Shown: positions 9,327 to 18,786 of the stretch, one piece after another
Numbering within the stretch: the stretch's first letter is position 1
How the letters are laid out: each line of letters opens with the position of its first letter
Assembly: GCF_036046055.1 (NCBI RefSeq)
Contig: NZ_CP107939.1
Coordinates: 5,022,001-5,086,000 of the forward strand
DNA: 64,000 nt
Direction of reading: 5' to 3'
Origin: Nocardia sp. NBC_00403
GTDB lineage: Bacteria > Actinomycetota > Actinomycetes > Mycobacteriales > Mycobacteriaceae
Made by a program: the position numbers and the translations under genes
Notes under the pieces: generated by a model
The model's database searches: none
What the model saw: only the letters and a program-made list of their open reading frames with translations
What the model was told of the DNA's origin: nothing

Positions 9327-10322
9327 GTGGCGATATCCAAGGTCGAGCGGCTGATGAATCTGGTCATCGCGCTGCTGTCGACCCGGCAGTTCTTGACCGC
9401 GGAGCGGATTCGGGACAGCGTCGCCGGCTACGAGGAGTCGGTCAGCGACGAAGCGTTCAGCCGGATGTTCGAGCGGGACAAGAACGAGCTGCGTGACCTG
9501 GGCATTCCGCTCGAGGTAGGGCCGGTGAGCCGGTACTCCACGATGGAGGGCTACCGGATCAACCGCGACGCTTACGAGCTGCCCGAGATCGATCTGACCA
9601 GCGAGGAGGCCGCCTCCGTCGCGGTCGCCGTGCAGATGTGGGAGTCGCCGGAGCTCGCCGCAGCGGCCGAGGGCGCACTGCTCAAGCTGCGCGCGGCCGG
9701 AATCCACGTCGAGACCGATGCCGCGGTGGCGTCGGTGCCCGCGGTGCCGGCGCGGACCCGTGGCTCGGAACCAGTGCTCGGCAAACTGCTGACGGCCATC
9801 GACGCGGGGCAGGCGGTCCGGTTCGAACACCGCGGCGCGGTCAACGCGCCCTATCTCATGCGTGATGTGGAGCCGTGGGGTGTGGTCACCCACCACGGCC
9901 GCTGGTATCTCGTCGGCCACGACCGGAACCGGAACGCGGTGCGCAGCTTCCGGCTCTCGCGGATCGGTGACGATGTGACCGCCTACGGGCCGCCGAACGT
10001 GGTCAGCAAGCCGGACGGGGTGGACCTGCGTGCCATCGTCGACACCGTCACCGGCAGTGCCCCGGTGACCGGCTCGGCGACCGTGTGGGTGGCCGACGAT
10101 CGCGGCCGGGAAATCCGCAGGCTCGGCCGGATCACCGGCGACCGAATGATCGGTGCACGTCACGGTGTCGTGGTGGAGCTGCCCGTCCGCTCCCGCGACT
10201 GGTTGGCCCGGTTGATCACCGGGCTCGGACCCGATGCGGTGGTGCTCGCGCCCGAGGAACTGCGCGCCGATGTCGTCGCGAGACTGCGGTCGGTCTTCGA
10301 TCGCACGGAGGTGACAGCGTGA
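9327..10322 (+). CDS. pafB: WYL transcriptional activator PafB
   Basis: 331 residues from the GTG at 9327 (M-A-I-S-K-V-E-R-L). This start matches the known family N-terminus and length; the TTG ten codons earlier adds only unconserved residues. There is an N-terminal winged helix with [13 protein letters not shown], then a WYL domain (G-R-W-Y-L-V-G-H-D) and a C-terminal extension. In mycobacteria PafB and PafC form a heterodimer that activates LexA-independent DNA-damage genes, probably on sensing single-stranded DNA. Stop overlaps the pafC GTG (GTGA). Confidence 0.95.
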   Translation: MAISKVERLMNLVIALLSTRQFLTAERIRDSVAGYEESVSDEAFSRMFERDKNELRDLGIPLEVGPVSRYSTMEGYRINRDAYELPEIDLTSEEAASVAVAVQMWESPELAAAAEGALLKLRAAGIHVETDAAVASVPAVPARTRGSEPVLGKLLTAIDAGQAVRFEHRGAVNAPYLMRDVEPWGVVTHHGRWYLVGHDRNRNAVRSFRLSRIGDDVTAYGPPNVVSKPDGVDLRAIVDTVTGSAPVTGSATVWVADDRGREIRRLGRITGDRMIGARHGVVVELPVRSRDWLARLITGLGPDAVVLAPEELRADVVARLRSVFDRTEVTA

Positions 10323-11308
10323 GCTCACGGTTGTCGGTTCGGCTTTCGCGGTTGCTGAACATGATCCCGTATTTCATCGCCCATCCCGGCATCAGCGCCG
10401 CCGAGGCGGCCGTCGATCTCGGCGTCACCACCAAACAGCTGATGGGCGATCTGAATCAACTGTGGATGTGCGGGCTGCCCGGTTACGGACCCGGCGACCT
10501 GATCGATCTGTCGTTCTCCGAGGAGAGCATCGAGGTCACCTTCTCGGCGGGCATCGACCGTCCGCTGCGGCTGACCTCCACCGAGGCCACGGCCTTGCTC
10601 GTCGCATTGCGGTCGATCGTGGACATGCCCGGCATGGTCGATCCGACCGCGGCGCACGCGGCGATCGCGAAAATCGAATCGGCCATCTCCCACGGTGGAT
10701 CTGCCGAAGGCGTGGGGCTGGGGGAGTCGTCGAGCGCGCCGGTCGAGGCGCCCGCGGTGGCGACGGTGCGTTCTGCGCTGGCTCGCCAGCATGCGCTGCG
10801 ACTGGTCTACTACTCGGCCAGTCGCGATGTGGTGTCCGAACGGGTCGTCGATCCAATCCGAATCGTCTTGGTGGACAACAACAGTTACCTTCAGGCGTGG
10901 TGCAGGCAGGCAGAAGGGGTGCGGCTGTTCCGGTTCGACCGGATCGAAGCGGCCACCGAATTGGCCGAGCAGGCACGCCCGCCCAGTCATGCGACCGAGG
11001 AGTCCGCCGCACTCGACCTGTTCCAGGACGATCCTGCGGTTCCCTTGGCTCGCTTACGGATTCGCGGCGACTACGGCTGGGTGCTCGACCAGTATCCGAT
11101 GCATCGGCTGGCCGTGCATCCCGATGGCAGTCTCGAGGCGACCATGCGGTTCGCCACCCTGGATTGGATGGCGCGGTTGCTGCTCGGCTTCGGCTCGGGT
11201 GTCACCGTGCTCGGGCCGCCCGAGTTGGTCGCCGCCGTGCGTGAGCGCTCGAATGCCGCGCTCGCGGCGTACGAAGAAGTCGGATCAGAGGAAGTCGGGC
11301 CGGTGTGA
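10319..11308 (+). CDS. pafC: WYL transcriptional activator PafC
   Basis: 329 residues, GTG start in a GTGA overlap with pafB. The N-terminal winged helix (L-S-R-L-L-N-M-I-P-Y-F-I) is followed by a WYL-type domain in which the usual Trp-Tyr-Leu is degenerate (Y-L-Q-A-W-C around residue 190) and a C-terminal WCX-like part. It is the partner of PafB in the DNA-damage activator. The 3' end is overlapped by the start of the next gene, so three genes form one coupled unit. Confidence 0.94.
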   Translation: MSSRLSVRLSRLLNMIPYFIAHPGISAAEAAVDLGVTTKQLMGDLNQLWMCGLPGYGPGDLIDLSFSEESIEVTFSAGIDRPLRLTSTEATALLVALRSIVDMPGMVDPTAAHAAIAKIESAISHGGSAEGVGLGESSSAPVEAPAVATVRSALARQHALRLVYYSASRDVVSERVVDPIRIVLVDNNSYLQAWCRQAEGVRLFRFDRIEAATELAEQARPPSHATEESAALDLFQDDPAVPLARLRIRGDYGWVLDQYPMHRLAVHPDGSLEATMRFATLDWMARLLLGFGSGVTVLGPPELVAAVRERSNAALAAYEEVGSEEVGPV

Positions 11309-12333
11309 CCTGTCACGTGATGGTGCTCGGCGCTGGCAGTATCGGCACCTTCGTCGGCGGCAAGCTGGCGGCAGCAGGCGCGGATCTGACGTTCGTCGGC
11401 AGGCGTCGCGCACTCGATGAGATCAGCGGGTTCGGGCTGCACCTGACCGACCTCGACGGCGGCGAGGACGTGGTGGCCGCAGACGGGTTCCGTGTCGCCA
11501 CCGAGCCGACGGACGTCGGGTCGGCGGACCTGGTGCTCGTCACCGTGAAATCGGCGGCGACCTCCGAGGCGGTGCGCGAGTTGGCGGGCAAGATTCGCCC
11601 TGGCACCGTGGTGTTGAGCCTGCAGAACGGGATCGGCAACGACACCGTGATCCGGGATGTCCTGCCCACCTGCGTGGTGCTTGCGGGCATGGTGATGTTC
11701 AACGTCGTCCATCATGCGGACGGTCGCTTCCATCGCGGCACCGACGGCGGGCTCGCCGTGCAGGACGATCCGGCATTGGCGCACTTCGTCGAGCTCTTCG
11801 CGCAGGCCGGGCTGCCGCTGCGCCGTCATCCCGACCTGCTGCCTGTGCAGTGGGCGAAGTTGCTGCTCAATCTCAACAATCCCATCAACGCACTGTCCGG
11901 CAGGCCGCTGCGCGAGGAACTCGCCGACCGGAATTACCGCCGCTGCCTGGCGCTCACCCAGGGCGAAGCGCTCGCCGCGATGAACAGAGCGCGAATTCGC
12001 CCGGCCCGGCTGACCCTGCTCCCGCCGCACCTCATGGTTCGGCTGCTGACCGTTCCGGACGGGATCTTTCGCCGGGTGGCGGGTCAGGTGCTGGCCATCG
12101 ACCCGGTCGCACGCTCGTCGATGGCCGACGATCTCGCGCTCGGCCGCAAGACGGAGATCTCCTGGCTGTGCGGCGAAATTGTGAGCCTCGGCGCCATGGT
12201 CGGTGCACCGACACCGGTGAATCAACGACTTATCGAATTGATCGTGGCCGCCGAACACGGCGACCGGCGAACCTGGACGGGCCCCGAACTGTGGGATCAG
12301 CTGCGGACCGCGGCCGCCACCGCCCGGGGTTGA
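11305..12333 (+). CDS. Ketopantoate reductase-like (2-dehydropantoate 2-reductase family)
   Basis: 342 residues, starting at a GTG that overlaps the pafC stop (GTGTGA). The N-terminal Rossmann motif G-A-G-S-I-G-T-F-V-G-G binds NADP, and T-V-K-S-A-A-T followed by L-Q-N-G-I-G-N are the ApbA/PanE signature loops. The C-terminal helical domain has K-L-L-L-N-L-N-N-P-I-N, with the catalytic lysine region. The reaction for true PanE is NADPH reduction of ketopantoate to pantoate. Many family members act on other ketoacids, so the substrate is not certain. Its place in the pafBC unit is unusual. Confidence 0.85.
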   Translation: MTCHVMVLGAGSIGTFVGGKLAAAGADLTFVGRRRALDEISGFGLHLTDLDGGEDVVAADGFRVATEPTDVGSADLVLVTVKSAATSEAVRELAGKIRPGTVVLSLQNGIGNDTVIRDVLPTCVVLAGMVMFNVVHHADGRFHRGTDGGLAVQDDPALAHFVELFAQAGLPLRRHPDLLPVQWAKLLLNLNNPINALSGRPLREELADRNYRRCLALTQGEALAAMNRARIRPARLTLLPPHLMVRLLTVPDGIFRRVAGQVLAIDPVARSSMADDLALGRKTEISWLCGEIVSLGAMVGAPTPVNQRLIELIVAAEHGDRRTWTGPELWDQLRTAAATARG

Positions 12334-12420
12334 ACGCTGGGCAAACGAGTACTGACGCGGGAGTTCGCCCACGTCATGGTCCGGTAGCATCAGAGCTACC
12401 ACATTCTTGGGAGGTTAACC

Positions 12421-12687
12421 ATGGGCAGTCTGAGCATCTGGCACTGGCTGATCATTGCCGGGCTCTTCGTGATGTTCTTCGGCGCGAAGCGGATGCCCGA
12501 CGCCGCCCGCAGCCTGGGTCGGTCGTTGCGCATCTTCAAGAGCGAGGTCAGCCAGATGCAGAGCGAGAGCACCGCGCCGGCGAGTCCGGCCCCGGTTCAG
12601 CAACCGGTCCAGGAGCTGCCGCAGGCGACCATCGCCCAGTCGCAGGCGACCGCCGCGGAGCCCCAAACCACGCCGAAGTCGGTCTGA
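12421..12687 (+). CDS. tatA: Sec-independent translocase subunit TatA
   Basis: 88 residues: one N-terminal membrane helix ([15 protein letters not shown]), the conserved F-G-A-K-R-M-P-D hinge, an amphipathic helix ([12 protein letters not shown]) and a loose Gln/Pro/Ala-rich tail. TatA oligomers form the pathway for folded proteins with twin-arginine signals. TTGGGAGGTTAACC precedes the ATG. tatC follows after 117 bases. Confidence 0.95.
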   Translation: MGSLSIWHWLIIAGLFVMFFGAKRMPDAARSLGRSLRIFKSEVSQMQSESTAPASPAPVQQPVQELPQATIAQSQATAAEPQTTPKSV

Positions 12688-12804
12688 GTCGAGCTTCAGC
12701 GCCGGGGTGAGTTGCACTCACTCCGGGCATAGCGCTGTTGCCCGCCGAATCGACGGCGCCGCCGCCGACGCGGGCACATCCAACCCAGGGGCCAACACAC
12801 CACC

Positions 12805-13758
12805 ATGCGAATCCCGTTCGATCCTCGGCACAGCAAGCGCAGGACGAATCCCGACGGCACCATGTCGTTGGTCGAGCATCTGCAAGAGCTGCGCAGCCGA
12901 CTGCTGATTTCGATCGCCGCAGTCCTGCTGACCACGTTGTTCGGTTTCTTCTGGTATTCGCATACGATCTTCGGCCTGGAGAGTCTCGGCGACGTTCTGC
13001 TCGGGCCGTATTGTTCGCTGCCTGCCTCCTCCCGAGCCTCGCTCACGCCCGACGGCGCCTGCCGATTGCTGGCAACCGCCCCGTTCGAGCAGTTCATGCT
13101 GCGTTTGAAGGTGGGCATGACGGCGGGCGTGGTGCTCGCCGCGCCGATCTGGCTGTACCAGTTGTGGGCGTTCATCACCCCGGGGCTGTACGCCAAGGAG
13201 CGCAAGTACGCGGTCGGGTTCGTCGCGTCCGGCACCGTACTGTTCGCCACAGGCGCGGTGCTGGCTTATGTCGTTGTCGCCCATGCGTTGAGCTTCCTGC
13301 TGAGCATCGGCAACAACGCGCAGATCACGGCGCTGAGCGGTTCACAGTATTTCGGGTTCATCATTCAGCTGCTGATCATCTTCGGCATCAGCTTCGAAAC
13401 ACCCTTGCTGATCGTCGGATTGAACCTGGTCGGGGTGCTGACCTACGCCCGACTGAAGGCCTGGCGACGCGGACTCATCTTCGGGCTCTTCGTCTTTGCC
13501 GCCATCGTGACTCCGCAGGACCCGTTCTCGATGCTGGCGCTTGCCCTGGCGCTGACCGTCTTGTTCGAGGTGGCCGTGCAGTTCGCTCGGGTCAACGATC
13601 GGCGTCGCGCACGCAAGGAAAGTGAAAGTCTTGCGGCGCTGTCGGATGAGGAAGCATCCTCGCTCAGCGGCCCCGAGCCGATCCGGCCCGCCGAGTCGAT
13701 CGTCGAACCGACAGAGAAATCCGGGCGACCGATGTCGGACTACTCCGATACCCTCTGA
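12805..13758 (+). CDS. tatC: Sec-independent translocase subunit TatC
   Basis: 317 residues, six membrane segments. Family landmarks are [14 protein letters not shown] near residue 20, [10 protein letters not shown] around residue 95 and [11 protein letters not shown] near residue 235. TatC recognises the twin-arginine signal peptide. A charged C-terminal tail of about 50 residues is added. A second start at the M of M-S-L-V-E-H (12862) is possible. The helicase gene begins two bases after the stop, so they are likely coupled. Confidence 0.95.
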   Translation: MRIPFDPRHSKRRTNPDGTMSLVEHLQELRSRLLISIAAVLLTTLFGFFWYSHTIFGLESLGDVLLGPYCSLPASSRASLTPDGACRLLATAPFEQFMLRLKVGMTAGVVLAAPIWLYQLWAFITPGLYAKERKYAVGFVASGTVLFATGAVLAYVVVAHALSFLLSIGNNAQITALSGSQYFGFIIQLLIIFGISFETPLLIVGLNLVGVLTYARLKAWRRGLIFGLFVFAAIVTPQDPFSMLALALALTVLFEVAVQFARVNDRRRARKESESLAALSDEEASSLSGPEPIRPAESIVEPTEKSGRPMSDYSDTL

Positions 13759-13760
13759 CG

Positions 13761-16466
13761 GTGTTATATCACCGGTCGCAGGTAGGCGAGCTGGCAAAGT
13801 TTTCTGCCGAGCTGAGTTTCACTCTGGATCCATTTCAGCGCGACGCCTGTGCGGCCCTCGAGGGTGGGCACGGCGTGCTGGTGTGTGCGCCGACCGGTGC
13901 GGGCAAAACTGTCGTCGGTGAATTCGCGGTGCACCTGGCGCTCGCTGCGGGTGGAAAGTGCTTCTACACCACGCCGATCAAGGCGCTGTCCAACCAGAAG
14001 TTCGCCGATCTCACCGAGCGGTACGGCCGCGATCAGGTGGGTCTGCTCACGGGAGACCAGTCGATCAATCCGGATGCGCCGGTGGTGGTGATGACCACCG
14101 AGGTGCTGCGCAACATGCTCTATGCCTCCTCGGATGCCCTGCGCGGGCTGGCCTTCGTGGTGATGGACGAGGTGCACTACCTCGCGGACCGCTTCCGCGG
14201 CGCGGTGTGGGAAGAGGTCATCCTGCACCTGCCGCCCGATGTGCGGCTGGTCAGCTTGTCCGCGACGGTCAGCAACGCCGAGGAATTCGGCGCGTGGATG
14301 GAGACCGTCCGGGGCGACACCGCCGTGGTGGTCGATGAAACGCGCCCGGTACCGCTGTGGCAGCACGTGATGGTCGGGCGGCGGATGTTCGACCTGTTCG
14401 ACACCGACTCCAGCGAGCAGAAGATCCTCGTCGACGAAGACCTGGTCCGCTATATCCGGCAGCGTGAGAGCGCGGATCGGATGAACAGCTGGGGTGGGCC
14501 GCGCAACGGTCGCGGCGGTGGGCCGCGCCGAGACTTCCGCCCGCTGCCACGGCCGGAAGTGCTCGCCAAGCTCGACGACGAAGGGCTGCTGCCCGCGATC
14601 ACCTTCATCTTCAGCAGGGCGGGCTGTGACGGCGCGCTGGCGCAGTGCCTGCGCTCCCGGCTGGACCTGAGCAGGGACGACGAAAACGAGGCGATCGACG
14701 CCATTATCGAGAGGCACACCGGAGATCTGCCGAAAGACGATCTCGAGGTGCTCGGTTACTGGGAGTGGCGGGAGGCGCTGCACCGCGGGCTTGCCGCGCA
14801 TCACGCCGGCATGCTGCCCGCCTTCCGGCACACTGTCGAAGAATTATTCGTACGTGGGCTCGTGCGGGCCGTATTCGCTACGGAGACACTGGCATTGGGC
14901 ATCAATATGCCCGCGCGCACGGTGGTGCTGGAGCGCTTGGTCAAGTACAACGGTGAGTCGCACGCCGAGCTCACCCCGGGCGAATACACCCAGCTCACCG
15001 GCCGTGCGGGCCGCCGCGGCATCGACGTCGAGGGCCACGCGGTGGTGCTGTGGCAGCCGGAGGTCGACACCAGTGCGGTGGCCGGTCTCGCCTCGACCCG
15101 GACCTATCCGCTGCGCAGTTCGTTCCGGCCCGGCTACAACATGTCGATCAACCTGATCGACCGGATGGGTGCCGCGGAGGCCCGCGCCCTGCTCGAGCGC
15201 TCGTTCGCACAGTTCCAGGCCGACCGTTCGGTGGTGGGGCTCGTGCGTGGCATCGAACGCAACGAAGACCAGTTGCGCAAGCTGCGCACCCAGCTCGGCG
15301 GCGCGGACGGTGAGTTCCTGGAATACATTTCGCTGCGCGATCGGATCAAACAACGGGAACGGCAGCTCGAACAGCAGAACCGTTCCGACCGCCGCGGCGC
15401 TTCGGTGAGCTCGTTGACATCGCTGCGCCGCGGTGATGTGGTGGCGATTCCGTCTGGGCGTCGGGCCGGGCTCGCGGTCATCCTGGAGCCGGATGCCACC
15501 CCGGGCGACCCGCGCCCGCTGGTGCTCACCGAGGACAAATGGGCGGGCCGGGTATCGGTCGCCGATTTCCCTGTGCCCGCGAAGGCGCTCGGTCATATGC
15601 GTCTGCCCCGCCGGGTCGATCACCGGACCGCGAGCATTCGCCGTGATCTGGCCTCGGCGCTGCGCAGCACCGGCATCTCGGTGCCCGGCCGCCAGCGGCG
15701 TGGCCAGCGATCCAAGGCGGCTGAGGATCGGGAACTGGACACACTGCGGCGTAGCCTGCGCTCGCATCCGGCGCACACCCGCGCCGATCGCGAGCAGATG
15801 AGTCGGGTCGGTGAGCGCTACAACCGGTTGGCGCGCGAGACCGAGACCATGCGCCAGAAGGTTGCCGCGACGACGAACTCGCTGGCCCGAACCTTCGATC
15901 GGATTCTCGCACTGCTCGAAGAGCGTGGTTTCGTGCACGAAGGCGAGGTGACCCCGGACGGGCGCAGACTGGCCAGGATCTACGCCGAAAGCGACCTGCT
16001 CGTCGCCGAATGCCTGCGCCAGGGACTGTGGCGTGGGCTCGGGCCCGCCGAGCTGGCCGCCGTCGTGTCCATCCTGGTCTACGAATCACGCCAGGAGGGT
16101 GGATATCTCGGCGTAAGCGGGCCGACGGAGCCGATCCGGCGGGCGGTCGGCGGCACGGTCGGCGTGTGGACGCAGTTGCGTTCGGACGAGGCGCGCCACA
16201 AGCTGCAGCCGACCCGTGAACCGGATCTCGGATTCGTTACCGGCGTGTACAAATGGGCGCGTGGCGATGGGTTGGCCGAGTCGTTGCTGGCCAGCGGCGA
16301 TCGGGGCACCCCGCTATCGGCGGGCGATTTCGTACGCTGGTGCAGGCAGGTGATCGACCTGCTCGATCAGATCCACAGCACCGCCGACGACCCGGAGGTT
16401 GCCGGGACCGCGGCGAAGGCGGTGCGGGCAATCCGACGGGGTGTCGTTGCGGTGGACGCGGCGTAG
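13761..16466 (+). CDS. helY: Ski2/Mtr4-like DEAD/DEAH-box helicase (HelY type)
   Basis: 901 residues. Motif I A-P-T-G-A-G-K-T, motif II D-E-V-H, motif III S-A-T and motif VI Q-L-T-G-R-A-G-R-R-G are all present. A G/R-rich loop sits near residue 240, and a C-terminal arch/DSHCT-like region ends the protein. This is the actinobacterial HelY family, a 3'-5' helicase with likely RNA targets; its role is not settled. The start is GTG two bases after the tatC stop. Gene order matches M. tuberculosis. Confidence 0.93.
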   Translation: MLYHRSQVGELAKFSAELSFTLDPFQRDACAALEGGHGVLVCAPTGAGKTVVGEFAVHLALAAGGKCFYTTPIKALSNQKFADLTERYGRDQVGLLTGDQSINPDAPVVVMTTEVLRNMLYASSDALRGLAFVVMDEVHYLADRFRGAVWEEVILHLPPDVRLVSLSATVSNAEEFGAWMETVRGDTAVVVDETRPVPLWQHVMVGRRMFDLFDTDSSEQKILVDEDLVRYIRQRESADRMNSWGGPRNGRGGGPRRDFRPLPRPEVLAKLDDEGLLPAITFIFSRAGCDGALAQCLRSRLDLSRDDENEAIDAIIERHTGDLPKDDLEVLGYWEWREALHRGLAAHHAGMLPAFRHTVEELFVRGLVRAVFATETLALGINMPARTVVLERLVKYNGESHAELTPGEYTQLTGRAGRRGIDVEGHAVVLWQPEVDTSAVAGLASTRTYPLRSSFRPGYNMSINLIDRMGAAEARALLERSFAQFQADRSVVGLVRGIERNEDQLRKLRTQLGGADGEFLEYISLRDRIKQRERQLEQQNRSDRRGASVSSLTSLRRGDVVAIPSGRRAGLAVILEPDATPGDPRPLVLTEDKWAGRVSVADFPVPAKALGHMRLPRRVDHRTASIRRDLASALRSTGISVPGRQRRGQRSKAAEDRELDTLRRSLRSHPAHTRADREQMSRVGERYNRLARETETMRQKVAATTNSLARTFDRILALLEERGFVHEGEVTPDGRRLARIYAESDLLVAECLRQGLWRGLGPAELAAVVSILVYESRQEGGYLGVSGPTEPIRRAVGGTVGVWTQLRSDEARHKLQPTREPDLGFVTGVYKWARGDGLAESLLASGDRGTPLSAGDFVRWCRQVIDLLDQIHSTADDPEVAGTAAKAVRAIRRGVVAVDAA

Positions 16467-16616
16467 CCGATTCGATTGTGATTTGATTTCTTTCGCGTAC
16501 CGACCGTGGCGGAGGAGTCGGACAGGATCGGTTCGGAAATGGGAATGGTCCTGTTCTGCGACGAGTCTCACGCGGGGGGCTACCGTATGTACAACGATGC
16601 GAGTGGAGGCAAGCAG

Positions 16617-17384
16617 ATGAGCGGCCCGTACGGACCGAACGACGCCCCTGGTCCCGGGGAGGGACGCAACGACCCCACCCAGCAGTGGGGCGGACAGCAG
16701 ACACCCGGTGGCGCGTCGCCGTCGCCGTGGGGTGGCCAGCAGCAGACGCCGCAGACTGCGCCGCCAACCCAGCAGTGGGATCAGTCGCAGCCTCCGCAGC
16801 CGCAGTGGGGTCAGCAACCGAGCCAGCCGAATCAGCCGCAATGGGGTCAGCAACCCGGCCAGCCGAATCAGCCGCAATGGGGTCAGCAACCCAGCCAGCC
16901 CAATCAGCCGCAGTGGGGCCAGCAGCCCGGCCAGCCGGGTGCGCAGGACTGGGGACAGCAGCAGCAGCCGCCGCAGCAGGACTGGGGCCAGCAAGGTCAG
17001 CAGCCGCAGTGGGGCCAGCAGGGTCAGCAGCCGCAGTGGGGCCAGGCTCAGCAGATCCCCACACAGAGCGGTGGCAAGGGCAAAGGCCTGATCATCGGCC
17101 TCGGTGTCGGGGCGCTCCTTGTGGTCGGCGCCATCATCGCCCTGGTACTTGTGCTGACCAGCAAGGACGAGCTGGACAACACCGCGGTGCAAGACGGCGT
17201 CAAGAAGGTGCTTTCGGACTCCTACGGCATCCAGGACGTCGCCGATGTGTCCTGCCCCTCCGGCCAGAAGGTCGAGGTCGACGCAACCTTCACCTGCTCC
17301 CTGAAGGTCAGTGGTGAGCAGAAGAAGGTGACCGTCAAGATTACCAGGGACGACGGCACCTACGAGGTCGGCCGTCCCAACTGA
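16617..17384 (+). CDS. DUF4333 protein with Gln/Pro-rich repeats
   Basis: 255 residues from the ATG at 16617, which has GGAGG seven bases upstream; earlier in-frame starts (16506) lack one. Residues 1-145 are a disordered Pro/Gln/Trp-rich region with 12-residue repeats (unit Q-P-Q-W-G-Q-Q-P-x-Q-P-N). One membrane helix follows (G-L-I-I-G-L-G-V-G-A-L-L-V-V-G-A-I-I), then an extracellular DUF4333 domain with two cysteines (V-S-C-P-S-G and F-T-C-S-L-K) that probably form a disulfide. It looks like a type II anchored surface protein. The position matches Rv2091c of M. tuberculosis. Confidence 0.85.
   Translation: MSGPYGPNDAPGPGEGRNDPTQQWGGQQTPGGASPSPWGGQQQTPQTAPPTQQWDQSQPPQPQWGQQPSQPNQPQWGQQPGQPNQPQWGQQPSQPNQPQWGQQPGQPGAQDWGQQQQPPQQDWGQQGQQPQWGQQGQQPQWGQAQQIPTQSGGKGKGLIIGLGVGALLVVGAIIALVLVLTSKDELDNTAVQDGVKKVLSDSYGIQDVADVSCPSGQKVEVDATFTCSLKVSGEQKKVTVKITRDDGTYEVGRPN
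16797..16940 (+). repeat. Four tandem 36-bp units in the DUF4333 gene
   Basis: Units begin at 16797, 16833, 16869 and 16905 and encode Q-P-Q-W-G-Q-Q-P-(S/G)-Q-P-N. Units 2 and 3 are nearly identical in DNA; the fourth diverges at its end. Shorter WGQQ motifs continue to about 17050. Such a tract may vary in copy number between strains. Confidence 0.85.
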
Positions 17385-17432
17385 CTCGGGTACCGGGACG
17401 CTCGCGCTGCGGCGCGAGCGCCCGGTGAGTCA
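17382..17432. terminator. Strong bidirectional hairpin
   Basis: CGCTCGCGC (17399-17407) pairs with GCGCGAGCG (17412-17420) on a four-base loop. CCGGG/CCCGG and TGACTC/GAGTCA extend the stem outward, the last including the stop codon of the DUF4333 gene. It lies between convergent genes. Confidence 0.75.
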
Positions 17433-17519
17433 TCGAGGCCTGGGCGGAATGCTGCCTGGCCACATCATTTCACCGGCATGCTGAGGTGCGAACTCCGCCC
17501 GACTCCGCTGTGCGATGTG

Positions 17520-18494
17520 TCAGGAGGCGTTGGCCGCCGCCAAAGCGGTGACCAGGCGCGCGACGGGGCTTTCCGCGTTGTATTCGGTGGCCAGTTCGCG
17601 CAGACGTTGCGGGTCCGCCGGAGTTGTGGGGAGCGTATCCGGTCGCGAGAGTTCGACTTCGGCATCGCAGACCACGCGGACCACAGAAGCGGCGGCTTTC
17701 AGATAGGTATCGGCGGCCCGCAGTTTGGCGCGCACACCCTGCGAAAGATCCGCGGCCGGATCCTCGAGGGCGGCTTGCAGCGCTTCCAGTGAACCGAATC
17801 GCGAGATCAAGAGCGCGGCGGACTTGTCACCGATGCCCGCCACCCCGGGCAGCCCGTCCGATGCGTCACCGCGCAGTGTTGCCATGTCCGCGTAGGCCCG
17901 TCCCGCATTCGCCAGGGGCACACCGTATTTCGCGGCGACTTCGGCGGGGCCGAACAGTTCGGCCTTGGCCAGTCCGCGACCCGCGTAGAGCACGCGCACC
18001 CGCGGTGCAGGCTCGTCGCGCACCAACTGCAGCAGGTCGCGATCACCGCTGACGACCACCACCGGGTCGGTGTGCTCCCGGGTGGCGAGCGTCCCGAGCA
18101 CGTCGTCGGCCTCCAGCCCCTCCGCGCCGCCCGTCGCGATGCCTGCCGCAGCCAGCACCTCCAGAATCATCTCGACCTGCGGGGTGAGCCGATCCGGCAC
18201 CTCCTCGGCGCCAGGAGCGGCGGCCATCGAGGTGTCGAGCCGGTGCGCCTTGTACGAGGGCACCAGCTCTACCCGGAACGCAGGCCGCCAATTCAGATCG
18301 AGACAGACAACCAACCTGCTCGGCGAATGCTTGGTGATGAGCGACGCGACCATGTCGGTGAAACCACGCACCGCATTCACCGACCGGCCGTCGGGTGCGG
18401 TGATCTTCTCGGGGATCGCATGGAATGCACGGAACCATAGGCTCGCTCCGTCGAGCAGTAGGAGAGGTCCACCGGAAGTCGCGGCTGAAGTCAC
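17520..18494 (-). CDS. 5'-3' exonuclease (PolA-type FEN domain)
   Basis: 324 residues from the GTG at 18494, preceded by AGGTAGC; a TTG ten codons earlier is the alternative. The protein is a stand-alone version of the N-terminal exonuclease domain of DNA polymerase [12 protein letters not shown] at the start, [18 protein letters not shown] and [18 protein letters not shown] carry the metal-binding acids and the helix-hairpin-helix. It should trim 5' flaps and RNA primers. The gene order matches Rv2090. Confidence 0.92.
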   Translation of the reverse strand: MTSAATSGGPLLLLDGASLWFRAFHAIPEKITAPDGRSVNAVRGFTDMVASLITKHSPSRLVVCLDLNWRPAFRVELVPSYKAHRLDTSMAAAPGAEEVPDRLTPQVEMILEVLAAAGIATGGAEGLEADDVLGTLATREHTDPVVVVSGDRDLLQLVRDEPAPRVRVLYAGRGLAKAELFGPAEVAAKYGVPLANAGRAYADMATLRGDASDGLPGVAGIGDKSAALLISRFGSLEALQAALEDPAADLSQGVRAKLRAADTYLKAAASVVRVVCDAEVELSRPDTLPTTPADPQRLRELATEYNAESPVARLVTALAAANAS

Positions 18495-18786
18495 GCTGGT
18501 GAGGCTACCTGCCCATCCCGACAAGCCTCGGTGATTGCGCTCCCGACCCGGCTTTCGGCACCGATAGTCCGGGTCGGGAGCGTGAGCACTGCGCTCAGGG
18601 CAGGCGGCGGAGACCCGTGTCTACGGGCTGAGTTCGACGTGCTCACGCGGCAGTCGTACCCCGCGCCGCCGATCCATGAACGGTGTTGCGCCGCCACAGG
18701 TCGGGCGAGCTCGCGTCCAGGGGTTGCGGTTGCAGAAGCGGGGTAAACGGCCTGTCGGGCAGCGGTGGCGGGTAACGTCGAGGGGT

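Noticed and set aside
16797..16940. CRISPR-like array
   Set aside because: The 36-bp periodicity has no spacers and codes for a peptide repeat inside a gene.
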